64,000 nucleotides of DNA from Phytoseiulus persimilis (Eukaryota; Arthropoda; Arachnida; Mesostigmata; Phytoseiidae), in contig CM075102.1 of NCBI GenBank assembly GCA_037576195.1, forward strand, positions 46,496,745 to 46,560,744. Reading direction: 5' to 3'. Of this stretch, positions 35,497 to 48,561 are shown piece after piece. How positions within the stretch are numbered: the stretch's first letter is position 1; every line of letters begins with the position of its first letter. The notes under the pieces are model-generated. The model did no database searches and was not told where the DNA came from. It worked only from the letters and a program-made list of their open reading frames with translations. The translations under genes were made by a program, and so were the position numbers.

Positions 35497-38400
35497 ATTT
35501 ATAAACAGTTTTACCATGGATTCGAGAAATCCTATAAGGTAGTCCCCGGAGGATTGATGACTTGAAGGATATCTGGGCAGGCTTCGCCCCTTCCCACCCC
35601 CCAGAGCTTCTGAGCTCATACTATCGAAGTCGAATTCTCGATACTTTTCGATCTTAGCCTTTCGAAACCGAATAATATATGACAAAGTATGGTGGACGCG
35701 ATCAATAAAGACAATCGATCCTGAATTGCATGAGAAAAGAAAATCAAAACGCCTCGCCTTCGAGTCGAAGGCAAGCTATCCTTTTGTTATTGGACACCAT
35801 AAATGAATAGATTCTATGGATTCTCAATGAATGGTCCGGGAGAAGATGAAGGAAAAGGTTTTTCCAGGTTGTAAAAGGACGCGCGAAACGATTCTCCGTC
35901 TCGGAGCTTTGTACAATAAACGCTGCGATCAATATATGAAGCTAAACACGGCCCTCATTCTGAAGACATGAGGATGACGAGACCTTGCTGAGGGCTTCCT
36001 CAATGGTTCCTATGATGGATGGTGAAGAAGCTTCAATTCATCAGGTGAGATCGTAGCAGGAGTGCCTTCAAAGCTCTCACGTCGCACTCCTTGTGGGTAT
36101 GAGCAACCAAACGCGGACCGTTTCTTTGACGCCGCACTCGGCAGTGCACCTGCGGAACGATTTATATTCCGTCCGCTTCAATTCTTCTCATCTCATTCTG
36201 TCGGCATCCATAGAATACATTCTACCGGACGTGTCTCAGGATCGGCTACATCGAGTTTCCTGTCGGCTGCAAATTAGTTCCTCTGGTATCCCGCCTGGAG
36301 CGCAAATATATGACACGAGAGAGGGAGATAGTGGGTGGAATCGAGCCAAGAGTAAGCTCCTTGCACCAGCATTCGTTTCAAAGTCACCGAGACCATCGAT
36401 TGCCTCTCTGCCCCCACATCCGAGCAGTCATCGAAGCAGCTCCTGGGTTTCGCTCGAAGCGACATTTCTCCCGCTCGAAGTCGGGCGATGTACAACGACA
36501 ACTCAAGCTAGCGTCGAGTTCATCCCTGAGCTCGTCTCCGTCCGATGAAGCCTCCGCGGTAGCCGTTGACCCAAACCGCAACTGTTTTCAAACTTCTTCC
36601 CGACCTGAATCCTCGGTGGCAAATTCTTCGGGACGCCGATCACTCCTCGGCGGCGGCGTCGCAAGCTGGCCAACGCAATCACTAGTCAGCGCTCTGCATT
36701 GAGTTCCTCCACGAGCCGGCCAACAGGAGAAATCGCTTGAGTTTGCAGAACCTCGCGTTTCTAACGCTCAGTCACTTATATCGAGGACTGTAGTGCGAGC
36801 TGCGCAACTTCAGCAGTGGGGATTAGCCTCGGCAAATCTGTCTCCATCGATCATTCGTTATCGGCACGAGAAATTCGACTTCTTGGAGACATCGTTTTTT
36901 CCGTTGAGAACTGTGTAATAGCCGCCTATGTCATCTGCGAAGGAGGGCGGCAAGGAGACATGGGGAAGAGGAATTCAGTCGCTGGAGCTAAGTATTATAT
37001 CTTTCGTTATAAAGCCCTCCACTTTCGTCACGCAAAGCTCGAAACCGTCTCTAACGACACAAGCTCCGGCAGCTGATCTGGCGATCCCACCCGCCAGTTG
37101 TGAAATCGTTTTTTTCCTTTGCATTCTACAACAGTCGGACAACGGAAAACCGTTCCGGGCTATCTTTGATCGCTTCATATTGGTCGCAGACTCCTCAGTC
37201 ACGGGCGAAACTCTCTGTGCATGCTTCACAAGATGATCGTCTCATGCCCAGTTAATCGTCTCGGCCGTCTAGAGGTTATGACATGTGATGTCTTCTTCTC
37301 GATTGTTCTAGTGTCAATCGAGTCCGTGGCTCCGTTCCTGGTTTCTCGGATCCACCTTCTCTCTCGAGCGAGCCTCCCCGTTCCCACCCTCCTCTCTGTC
37401 CCGAGTGGGTGTCGACCGTGGTGTTGTCGTGCGATTGCTGGGGAGCCGTCCGGGACACCGCTCGGAACTCAGATCGGTTTATTGAGCTGTTCTGAGAGAG
37501 AACGATTCGGAACGAGTGCAACGCTCGGAGAGGATTCGAACAAATAGAGAGCCGCAGGACACGGGAAGGACGGCTGCAGCAGGACAACATCGAGACGAAA
37601 CCTTGCAAAATCAGTTCAGAGAAGATCACGCGCAGCTGGAGGCTTTGACCGGCTCTGAAGCCGATAGGATCTCGTGCGGGACACAGGAGCACTGGAAGGA
37701 GATTCCCCGAGAACACACCAATGCATTTTTTTCGCCCTCTCGGTCGCGAAATAAACACGACTCCCGAAGAGACGACCGCAAACAGTGTGCGCTCATGGCT
37801 GGATTCGTCGTCCGCAGCGGCCCGCCTGGTTTGTTGCGCCTGTTTGCTTGCATCCGGGGAGGGTTGCTTCCAGCGGGTACGTTCCGGCATACGATCCGAA
37901 CCTACCCACGTTAATCCGATGGCCTGTCAGCACGTGCCTAGATCCATACGTTTGAACGCACGGGTGCATACATGGATCCACCGGACTTGTGGGCAGAGAA
38001 AAATACGAGCAGCAGAACTCTGAGCATCTGGTGTGCCTTAGCGGACCCGATGGATCTGGGCGTTTTCCCGAGATAATGCTCCCCGATAATCACTCCGATT
38101 TTACTGAGCTTTTCGAAATCGTTGGAATCGAGCCGCGGGAGTCAGTTAATGAATTTCAGGTAACGGGCGTCGATATGAATCCGTCCAGGTGGGTCTTTGA
38201 GACGAACGATTCTATGGATGTCCGAGGAGCTCAACGTTCGCACATCTGCTAGCCATCATGGCGGTCGGAGTCGAAATTCATCGCATGGAAACCCTCGGCG
38301 GGCGAGCTCCGTCGATGATTCGTTGATCGGCTCGGCGAGGATGGACGGAGCTCCGCACCGATGTGGGGCCGAAGGTATGCTCCCATGAGCGACTGTATGT

Positions 38401-41400
38401 CTGTGTACAATGTACACACATATGCGCATAGCTAATTATGATCGTCTATTATAAGAGAGCTGGGGTCCATACTCGAGGGAGGACACCTATGCATACGAGA
38501 CCGACGGGGCAGGTTGCAGCCGGCCTCACCTCTCGATGCGATCGTTCTGATTTGAATTTCATTGCTCGGTTCCGTGTCCGAGTGAGACAGAGTCCTGTGC
38601 GTACTCTCGCCCAGAATACCTTCTTTCGCGAGCAGCTCCCGTTTGAAGAAGCCTCTGTCGGCTTGAGCAGAGCCGTTCCTCGTGGATCCGAGAAATTTCG
38701 GGAGAATGATTCTCCGAGTTTTCCGGAGGTACGAGCCCGTGTGTCCGTCTACGCGCTTCTTAGCTCCAATCGGAGGAGGGATGATCGGGGGCTGAATTCC
38801 CGCAAGCCACCCGCGGGGAATCCGGCGGGAATGACGAGTTCATGGGCTCGATATTCATTCCGTGGCTCCGCGAAAGATACAAAAAGCCGAGAGTTCGTGT
38901 TGCGGGAATGGAATAGTGAGGAAATCTCCTGAGAGGGAGCCAAGGGAGACGTTGCTTTCCTCGCCGTCGTTCACTTTGCTCCGGACCGTGGAGGGAGTTG
39001 AAAAAAACAAGGGGCGAGACACCACTTTGACAATAGAGGCCATTCCAAACTGCGAGTGAACGCTTGTGTTCGAGTTCAGAAAGAGAGGCGCAGGAAGTTC
39101 GAAGGACATCGTTCCCCTGCCTGCACCGAACATCTCGTCCTATGCGCTCTATGTCTTCGGCGCGCCTGCTTTGACGCAGGAGAACCGGACGAGGGCGGCG
39201 ACTGGGTGGACTCTTGCCAACCCAACAGGGAGGCATATGGGAAGACTACACAAGTAGCCGATCGGCCGTATGTCTTGCGAGCCGTCTGAAAGTTGGCTGC
39301 CCAAAGGTGACATTGCGTCTTGAACAGGCAGACTAGCGAACTTGGACGCTTGCTTTTTCCAACCGCAGCCGCCGTCGCCGTTGACCACGGCGGCAACGGC
39401 GAGTTCACCGAGAGGCTGTCAGCTACCCGATTTCCTAACAGGGAACTTCATTGCCAGCGTTCTCCCCCGAGGAATTCACAGCAGTCAAGCGTTTCGCTCG
39501 GCCCCGGACATATTTCACTCGTTCCTTCCACTCGCAGTCCTCCATGACCTTTCCTCATATCTTCCCGGCAACGAAGGCTCAGCGTGTCTGTGGGCCGAGA
39601 ACTGCAGCGGGAGTATCTCGCGATGATGGGTCAATTATATCCTGGTACCTTGTGCGGTGCTACAGCAGGATGAATACCGCTTGCGGGGGGAGCTCTCGAG
39701 CTTCTCCTCCAGGTCGTCATCTCTCGACGTGTCTAAAATGAGCGTCGAGGCAGACGTGCTCCGCTCACACCGTGAGTTAAAAGGTTCGCTCTCGGGAGGG
39801 AGCCCTCGGTTGATCGATCGGCCCCGCCGCCCCGAAATTTATTTTTCATGTAGACCGATCAGTCCTACGCCGATAGAAAAAGAAACCTCGCAAAGTGAGG
39901 AGGTGCCTTCTACTCATTTATCATAGTTCCCTAGAAGAAACTAAATCAGTTTCGGAACTTATATCGGAAGCCATGGAACGATTGATGGTTCTGTTCTGGT
40001 TGGGGAGTCATCAGACTTAGTTGAGATTCATGAACGGAGGCGACTTTGCACCCGTTTCAACTCTTGCACGAGCTCGTGACTTTTCTTTCCGAGTTCCGGG
40101 ATCGACTGCACGCGGCGAGCCGCCCAGATTTCAGGCGGCAGCTCCCTTTTCCATAGTCTCGGTGGGAGAACACCCGATCCCACGAAAAGTCGTAGCATCA
40201 AAGCCAATGACCCGATTCGTAGAAGGCAGGTCCACGAAGGTGTACTCCGGAGATTCTCCCCATGGTCTTGCGCTGGTCCGAGGCGTTTCGCGAATCCAGG
40301 ATGACGTTCTCCCAATCACTCTTGAGGAGCACATCTTCTGGCTCTGATGCGTCCTCTACAATGAGTGAACGGCACAGGTCTGAATTGGTCTTGCGACATG
40401 ATTCGCTTCATGCTTCAGCCAGCGATCCTTTCCTGCACTCGAAACAGCTGAACTTTCCGAATTTCGTTGGAATCCCTCCAGGAGACTCGTCCGCTGATCT
40501 CCCACTTTCTGGCTTACGGACACACGAGCTACTTCTCGACGGCTGAGATCGGAGTGAAACGACGACCAAGCCTCACCCCTCTTCAGCCTCCACTTTCTCT
40601 GCGGTGTGCATCTTCGGAAAACATCGCGTCTCGGCGCGATTAGTGGAAGGACCCCAGGTTCACGGATTCACGAGACAACTTCCCAACGCCGGAGGTCATC
40701 ATCGCTTCCAACGCGTCAGTCGTTCTTCCTCGGTACAACTCGGCTTAGGAGATCAAACTCTCGTCGTCTCGGAGGAGCATTGCTCAAAAAAGCGCGGGTT
40801 ACGGAGTTCTGGCCGCCTTGCTTTCCAATAAGCTTTCTCGAGGACAGAGGTGTTAGCACCGCATGGCTCCGAAGAAATCACTAAACTTCTAAAAAGAAAC
40901 CTAAACTCGCGCGTGTAACGAGCCATTCTTTGGAAACAGAAGCTTTTCCGGGACAGACTCTGGTCAAAACGCGTCCAACGAATATCCATGGAAGACGAAG
41001 GTTTGAATGTTACAAAAGCGTAGAACTTGCTTCGTTTCCGGTTTCGATTATGTTAAGAAACGCGTTCCCCGTGAAAAAAAAACGCTCTTAGTTCGCGCGT
41101 GTTCAGGGTGTTTGACGACGACGGCTGAACGAATCCCACTCACCGACGCTGGATTAACTAACTTTTACCCGTGACCACTAACAAGCTGGGACCGCAAAAC
41201 AGCCAACGACAACAAATCCCCGAATCGCGTGAAGGCATCGTTTCTCGCCTCGACGACAAACAGGCCCGTCTAACTGCTTGCTTGGACTTCTTTCCTGGTG
41301 AAGGATACACACTGGTGTAGACTGAATCTGCCCCCTAGTTGAGCCCTCGAACGGCGTCTGCCAGCCTGGGAGGCGAGGTTCGAACCGGAGGTCCTAGAGT

Positions 41401-44400
41401 CTGTGGCAACGGAAGACGTCATTCGGAAGCTCCCACCGGGGGAACCGCCAGACGTTCTCGGGTTCCATTAAAAGTTCTGCTCAGCGAGCTCCTTCCACGA
41501 TCTCACACCGAAACACTTGTGTCCAAAATGTGGACTTCTCTCCGATGTATACCATGGGCTCAAAAGTTCTGATGTCAGCCCATTGAGACATCTCTCCCGA
41601 TTCCAGTCTGCCGCGTCTCATTTATGTGCCAGTAGTACACCCATGTTGATCGAATAGAACGCCAACAGGACTATTGTACGCTATCTGATACCCAGCTCGA
41701 AAAAACACCGGCGCAAGGGTTGACGAATGAGCTGCGTTTGGACGCACACATTTTTATTTTTTTTTTCCGGCTGAACCTCTCAGCCAGCCCTCGGGAGTGC
41801 ACCGGAATCACCGGAGCATTGCTTCAGTAACACTCCCTATCGCCTCGCAAATCCCATTGCGGGCGGTGGGCTTGGGTCTTAAGATGGTTCAGATTCAATT
41901 CTGATATGAATTAAATCCTCTATTTACCACATAAGAAAGATTTTTATCCCGCAATTGCTAGCTTAGCGTGGCACCCAGTGTTGGTTGATGCCACCCGGCC
42001 AGCGAGCGGGGACGCAGACTTGCAACAGGTTTAGAACGGCATATCGGGCTCGATAGAAGGGTGAGTCTCCCAGCTTGCTCGCTGTACGGCTCCAGGATTT
42101 CGGGGTTTGAACTTTTGAAAAGCGAGCAAAACCACTTCCGTTTTGAGCACGTGAGAAAGTCTGCTCACCCGTGGTCACTGGCCAAGGTCCAAGACGGGCC
42201 CATCCCGCTCGGATGCGCTTCGGGCTGTTGAATCAGCGTTTCTCACTGGATTGTGAGCAGGATAGAGGCATCGTGCGATTCATGTGGATCGCGGTGGTAA
42301 ACTTCTGCAAATAGTTTGGAGAGTGTGCAGAGTTTACGTGGTCTAGACCAGGGGTGGGGGCAACTTGGTGCGGCTCGCGGGCCGCAGAGCAGAGCACCAT
42401 CGCGGCCGTGCAAACTTACGAAGAAACGTATCTCAGCAAGCTCCAAGTATTCGTGGTCCATTCGATATGCCATGTCTCCAAGGAGCGACTTCCAGCAGAG
42501 ATGAGGTTTCAAGCTCAGGAATCGTTTTCTTGGCGCGCATGAAGAACCTGAGCTCCAGAAAAATCACAACACCTCGATGTGACTAACGAACAGTGAACAC
42601 TCGACTCACTCGTCCACCAAGGTGAGGAGACTCACTCAGGTTGGGGAAGATCGTAGGAAAGTTGAATCTATTTTCCATGGGAGCGATTCGGCGATTCGGG
42701 ACGCACTCTGCCCATTCCCGGCCCAGACGATTCTAAGTACGAACTGCAGTTGAGTTCCGCGCATGATCGAGGTCCTGCTGTATTTTCAGATGCCGTTCCC
42801 TCTAGAGGTTTCGAATTCTGCAGCAAACTCCACAAGATGTGGAAACCATGATCGATCATTCGGAAGACTAAGACGGCTGAGCTGCTCCGGATTGTCGCTC
42901 GATGGTTCCAGCAGATCGCGGGCGGGAACGAGGAGGGAGGCCTCCGTCGGCTTCCTCTTGATGGCGGCTTCTGGAACAAATACTTCTGGAGATCGTTGAA
43001 GAATTCGGAGAAAACTATTCAAATCACTTGCTTGGAGCCAGGAAAGGAATGAGCGAGTCCACGAACAATAATCACCCGAGCAATCGTGACATTGAAGCAG
43101 ATTTGTTCCGAGTCGGATGGTGTTCGCAACGTATTCATTGGTACTCAGCGCTCTTCCTTTTTGAGTGCCTGGAACCGAGTCGCTCCGAGGAAGGATGGAG
43201 CTCGAAGTAGTCAAAACTCTCGAAGAAGCCGTCCACGGACGGAAACTCTATCTGTGAGTTGGGAAAATAAACTAACGCGCTGTTCCGCTAACTCACCTGC
43301 AGTCAAACACCAACGACTCTGGACTCTGACAGCCTCATTCGAAGTTCGTCGAATTAGGGGAAATCAATGCGTAGATTGCAAACAGCCTCCACCACTCCTT
43401 CTGACACAATTTTTTAGACGAAGGCTTCCGCCGTCGAGAGCCCTCCCAAAACATCGGCAACGAGTAGGCTGAAGGAGCTGGATTGAGGACGACCGATAGG
43501 GAGACGCGCAATCACCAGTTTTTATTTGTCTTTCCAGAGTGGTTCGGGAAACTCTCGGGATATCGTTGTGAGTTTTCGGAAGTTGCCAGGACGCATCATA
43601 GCTCCGGCAGAGTCTCCCAACGTGTGGGCGAGGATGATGCGAGGGCTACGTCGATCTGCAGAGCTTGTTATCGATGTTCGCGAGAATCTGCGGTTCGTTC
43701 TGGCTGGGTTGCCACCGTGGGGCTTTGCGCATCCTTCATCGGAACGATTCAGCTCGAGCTGCTTCCGAGAACCACAGGTTGCCCGGGTCATCCTCGTGGT
43801 GTGTAAAAATCAGGAAGCCACCGCACCTGAGAGCTCGGTCGAGCAGAGGGCTTCGCCGCAAATTCGCCCCGTCGCGAAGGTGTTGACGATGACTTGCCCC
43901 CCTCGCTCTTTCATCAGAGCGAAAACGGATGAATAGTTGTAGCGAGCCTTCCAACGACGTGACTGGCCGGTCGACATCCTTTTCAGTCGGTTGCCCACAT
44001 CGAGTCTCAAGAGCTATGACCAGCTGGGTGCTGGAGACCACGAGGCACTCGTGCTCGGAGAGAATGGGATCCGTGTTCGCGGTGAGAGCGCGCCCGCTCG
44101 TGGCCCAGATCGCGTTGACCGCTCGATCGCCAGGTCAGAATCCTTCTCGTCTCGCAACTCGAAGCTGATCTCCTCTGATGGACGTCGCTGATCCAATCGG
44201 ATCCAATCGCGACGCCCGTCTCTCTCAGTTTGGCTCAGAACCGGGATCTCACCTGTCGGAGTGCTCAGGCTTGGAGATCCCGTCATTGGTGGTGACGGAT
44301 TCCCTGCTTTAGCCGTCGGTTGACGTTTCGGATGCCAAGCAGACGCAGTCCAGAGCAGAGCGTACTGAGAGTCAGAATAGCAAGGACGGAGAACGAAGAA

Positions 44401-45309
44401 TCGCTGCAGTCCGCCCTTCTCAACAGACTTTCCCTCACTCAACTGAACTCCCTGAACAGACGACCACCTCCTTCCGTTCCGCGGTTCGGATTTCTGCTAA
44501 GACAAACTCTCCTGGCAGGAGAGTTCAGGGAAGCATCACTCCCGTTCGCGGAATCCGGTATGACTCGACCATGATTCCAGCTTGGGGAGTGCAAGCTCCC
44601 CCTGTCTGTGGAGTGTTCCCGTCATTTCGTACGTTCGGCATGCATTCGCGCAAGAAAATTAGAACCGAGGCGGTACTCGGAGCTCGCCCGAGTTAGTGGC
44701 TGGTCGTCCGCCTGGCGAGCCGAACCGCCACTCACAACTCACGGGAGAAGTCCTGTCATCATGTCTGAATCTAAAATAACAGAAGCTAGCGAGAGAAGAT
44801 GGGCAGCTAGCCTCTATGAGCTAAGTCCGACGAGACGAACGTCTGCTCCCGGAATCGGATATATTTTGTTAGGACTCCTTCCGCTGATGAGAATTTCGTC
44901 ACAATATCTTCTCTCTCTCCCTCTTTCTGGAGCACATTCCGATTATTTGAATAAAAACCGACAGGGTCCTCTAAACACGAGCCTTCACGACCATGCCCAA
45001 AAGCATTTCGAATCTGGACACAATATTCCGCAAAATTGTTGAAAGCTGTTTCGTGTCATTGACGGATTAATATCGTTCCGTGGGCTGGTGTCAATAGCTT
45101 GATCAGAATTTCCTCGAGGGATCCGCAAACGGAAACTCTGGTTCAGAATCAATTTTCGATGGCGATCTTCCGTCCAAGAGCGGCTATAGTCCGGGATGGA
45201 CGGAGCGAACTTGATGAATTTTCTCCATGAAGAATCCTGCGAGCATGTTTCCACCGAGTGATCCAAGACAGGCGGATCCAACTGGGCCGGTCAGAGGCTC
45301 GCGTATTGT
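35497..45309. other. Stretch without a supported gene
   Basis: Several minus-strand frames between 40.1 and 44.4 kb read like short protein blocks. One, about 43814-43950, ends at a good donor (CTCTCAG|GTGCGG). None could be joined into a gene or assigned to a family. AATAAA motifs occur near 35704 and 35917, with no gene to attach them to. Confidence 0.35.
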
Positions 45310-45777
45310 TTATGGGTTTACAGCGATAGGAAATCCCGGCGAGCTGAAATGTTGCCGTTGTGAGCAGCTTCTGAGTCTGAGGAGTGAACCATCTTGAATA
45401 GTTTGCCCGTGAATCGGAAGACCGCGGTAGATTCCCCAATCCCCACAATGTAGGATGGCCCAGAAACCGCCCGCTCACCTTGAAGCTTCTGCGTGACCCT
45501 CGTCAAATCTGAACGTTCTCTCGAGCAGCGGTTTGGTAACGAAAACCGATCGATTCGGAATTATTCGGAAAGTCGTCGCTGATGAGAACCCGCTGCCGGT
45601 CGAATGGAGATTATCGAATTGAAAGAATGTTCTGTGTTCATCGGCAACATACGGGAACACCTTTTTCTCCGGCATTTTCTCTGACATCTTCTCTGGCAGA
45701 CAGCAGGGAGCTGGGAGAGGCATCTCCTCACCAGATGACCCACTAGCACCGGCTGCAGGAACCCAGATGAAGTCCAT
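45310..45777 (-). CDS. Possible small two-exon gene, unrecognised
   Basis: An ATG at 45777 opens 99 codons (MDFIWVPAAGASGSSGEEM at the start) to a good donor, CTTCAAG|GTGAGC, with last exon base 45479. A strong acceptor (AACATTTCAG) at 45343 continues in phase (SSPGFPIAVNP) to TAA at 45312-45310. The product would be about 110 residues. No signal peptide or family is visible. The start could instead be the inside of a longer exon. Confidence 0.3.
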
Positions 45778-47290
45778 AGCTTGCTGGTTCTGGCCATCCC
45801 CATTCCGAACGGAACTCAGCCGTTCGTTCGTTCGTTCGTCGGGCCGTCGTCTTCACCGTTGCCGTCGTTAGCAACTCCAACGCTCGCAAAACCGTTCCAC
45901 GTGCTCTTCGTAGCTCCGGCCAGCTGCAATGGTAAGCTAGCTACGGTGAATCAATTTTTCCTCTGTGAGACAACAAAGAGACCCTGCTGAATGCTCGAGT
46001 ACATCACATGGAACGAGTTTTGCTTCGGTGTAGCGGCACTTACGCACCCCATTTTAGACACGACGGACGGAGTCGGAATCGAATCAACGAAGACCAACTC
46101 AAAAGGCTGTCTTTGGTGCAACGTATTCCGGCAGTTCTAGCGTCCTCGCTCTGGTCCCTGCAACTTTCACTCGTTGTAGAGCTCGGTCCCTCCGACCGCT
46201 GCCCAGTTTCTCCGCTGTTCCGTCAGAGCTTCCTCTCGCATTCGGATTCAGTGGAGTGCTTTGTTGCCGGTTTTAATGCAAATTCGAATCTATGTACTTC
46301 TTTCATTCGTGCATTGCTATGCGCCGAGTAAGCAAATACTTCCTGGGGCTTTCTTTTGTCGTTCCCGTCGGGCTCTCCTGCCGGATCTCATCATTGTTGC
46401 ATAGAATGCAACTTCGACGAGTATTCAAAGAGTGCATGACGAATTTTCCACGGGTCCTCGATCCACTTACGACTGACGCTCCCAAAGAGTGAACTCAGGG
46501 GAGGACGCGGCGGGCAACATCCTCGGCGACAACTTGCGCTAGTCATCAATGCAAGCCCGCTCAGCGGACAGATGTAGCTTTCTAAGTCCTCATTTCGGAA
46601 ATCATTCGCACTCAGGGCAACCTTAGTTCTCGGTGGTTCACTCGGAAGAGTTCCGAGGGATTCCTTGGCGTCGTCACAGTGAAACATTACTCTGCATCTG
46701 GAGAAGACATTTCGTTTGGCTCAATCGATGCTTCATCAGAAGGAGACGAAGTTAAACCGGAACAATGAGTGTGGCTTTTCTCACGCAGCGTCGAATGTGG
46801 AACAATTCGTCGCTTCGAGCAAACTGTGCATTGAATTCTCTGTTCCTTCCAACTACTTTCTCTCCTTAGCTTGGAAGAGAAGTTTCAACCGGAACAAAAA
46901 TAACACAGTAAACTGCGATAAACAGAGCGGCGCCATGTCGAATGATTAAAGTCGTCATGACCATTACCATCATCAGCTTTCTTTTTGCCCATCAACGCCG
47001 TCTGTTCTGCAGCGACCGACTCTGCGATGGAACGCTGAGCCAGCGTTCGTGCGAATTTTTCAACCACCCAAGCTCATCGTTGGCTGGGGTCTCCGATAAC
47101 ATTTTCCCGGAACTTCGCCGCGGGTTTCCGAATGTTTGAGTTGGGAATTGGCGGATCGGGACTCGCGCCCGTGGTTTCCATTTTATAGCGTGATGGATGG
47201 AATTGGTTGCACGCATGTAGGTGATTTATTGAGTGTCGAGGTTGATATCGAAAGTTGCATCGGCTGAGACCGCTCACTACAAAACTAAGA

Positions 47291-47463
47291 CTAAGTCTGA
47301 AGACTGGTCGAGTCGATGTCCGAATGAGCCCTGCGCAATAGCTCCTGCTGAATCAACTCAAGACGCGTTGGGCGCAGGTGATCCTCGATTGTTCCACTGA
47401 GCGTTTCGACAGAGCCGCACATGTTGGGGTGCTCGGGCAATAAAGGAACCAGAGACAACGACG
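47291..47463 (-). CDS. Possible terminal exon of a multi-pass transporter-like protein
   Basis: A strong acceptor (CGTTTTTTCAG) leads into SLSLVPLLPEHPNMCG, then VETLSGTIEDHLRP and a charged tail to TAG. A hydrophobic run followed by LLPE and then a TIED motif resembles the TM12-to-tail junction of SLC22-type organic-ion transporters (LLPET...LPxTIEE), but the spacing is five residues longer and no other transporter exon was confirmed upstream. The same frame also has an in-frame ATG at 47506 that would make it look like a signal peptide. Confidence 0.28.
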
Positions 47464-47706
47464 CTGAAAAAACGGTAACGAAGCCAAGGGTTTTTAATCC
47501 ATTCATGTTGAGTGGACTTTCGCGTGCGTGCTTTTCTCAGCCCAAGGGATCGACAGTATGTCGGGAAGCAATGATGACTTGATTCTGAGCGGGTGGGAGA
47601 AAATTGGGCGCGGAAATCCAGCTCACATATTCTCGCAGCTAGCTACGGCCAGAACGAAGACAGAGCCAACAGAATGGATGCTCGCTAGCTCGGTTATTGA
47701 GCTCGC

Positions 47707-48561
47707 TCAGACAAAAGTTCCCAGGTGTCGAAACGGGCTGGAAGATGTTTCCGCTCTTTCGACGGAAGCATCACGAATCAGTCTAACGGGGGACGAGTCG
47801 ATGGATGGATGAGCCCATAGCACATGCATGCACGAACTTGGAGAATTTCCGACTCGCCTGGTGACGGAGCAGGGCGGAAGATCATGACAGTTCCCAATCG
47901 ACACGGAAAGGTGACGTCGATCGCTGAACCACACATTATCCCCAACGAGAACGCCATGAAGAGCCACCGAAACACCGAGAGAGAGAGAAGTTTTGAGAAG
48001 TACAACGGCGTTGCTATCCCGTTTCCTCGACCGATCTTGAATGAGCACGTTTAACGCAGTTGAGAATCTCGAAATCGAACAGTATTCCTGGTGAGGAGAA
48101 TGAGCTCCGCCAACCGGGAGAACTCTCATTGGAGAGACTGCTTCTGGATCAACGGGTTCTCTTGCTCCAGTGTTCTCGAAGTTCAACGAACGGGCATGCG
48201 TAAGCGGCATTAGCCCACTCAGGAAGAACAACTGCACGAGCGTCCCGTCCGTTGACGGAAAAGCTTGCAAATCAACACGTTCCAGAATGCCAATAGAAAA
48301 ACTCCAGCACTCGGAAGGTGAAAGCTTCATGAAGGATTCAGAGCTCCACATGCGATCAAAGAACAGGGAAGCGTGCTTCCGCTCACCGGCGTATCGGTCT
48401 GGGAACTCTCCGCGAACAAGCGAGATCGGGTCATGAAGCAAGGAGACGAAAGGTCGGTGTCTAAATTCCGGCAATGCCGGCGCCGGTCGTAACACCGACC
48501 GCAGCGGCACCAAGATCAATGTGATCCGCGACTGACGCTGTCGCGACAGATGACGTTTCAT
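47707..48561 (-). other. Long minus-strand open frame, uncertain coding status
   Basis: 284 codons without stop on the minus strand, a length unlikely but not impossible by chance in a window this size. It contains a hydrophobic run (VVLLKTSLSLGVSVALHGVL). A second frame over 47778-48005 is also hydrophobic (VFRWLFMAFSLGIM), so the true frame, if any, is unclear. It lies upstream of the 47291-47463 candidate on the same strand. Confidence 0.2.

Noticed and set aside
43522-44041. Possible ionotropic-receptor or transporter exons on the minus strand.
   Set aside because: One good donor was seen, but frames change between pieces and no ligand-binding or channel signature could be found.
45001-45300. 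Minus-strand block GPVGSACLGSLGGNMLAGFF, first read as a reverse-transcriptase (Penelope-type) motif or transporter TM7.
   Set aside because: Stops interrupt the frame soon after and no catalytic YxDD block or neighbouring motif follows.
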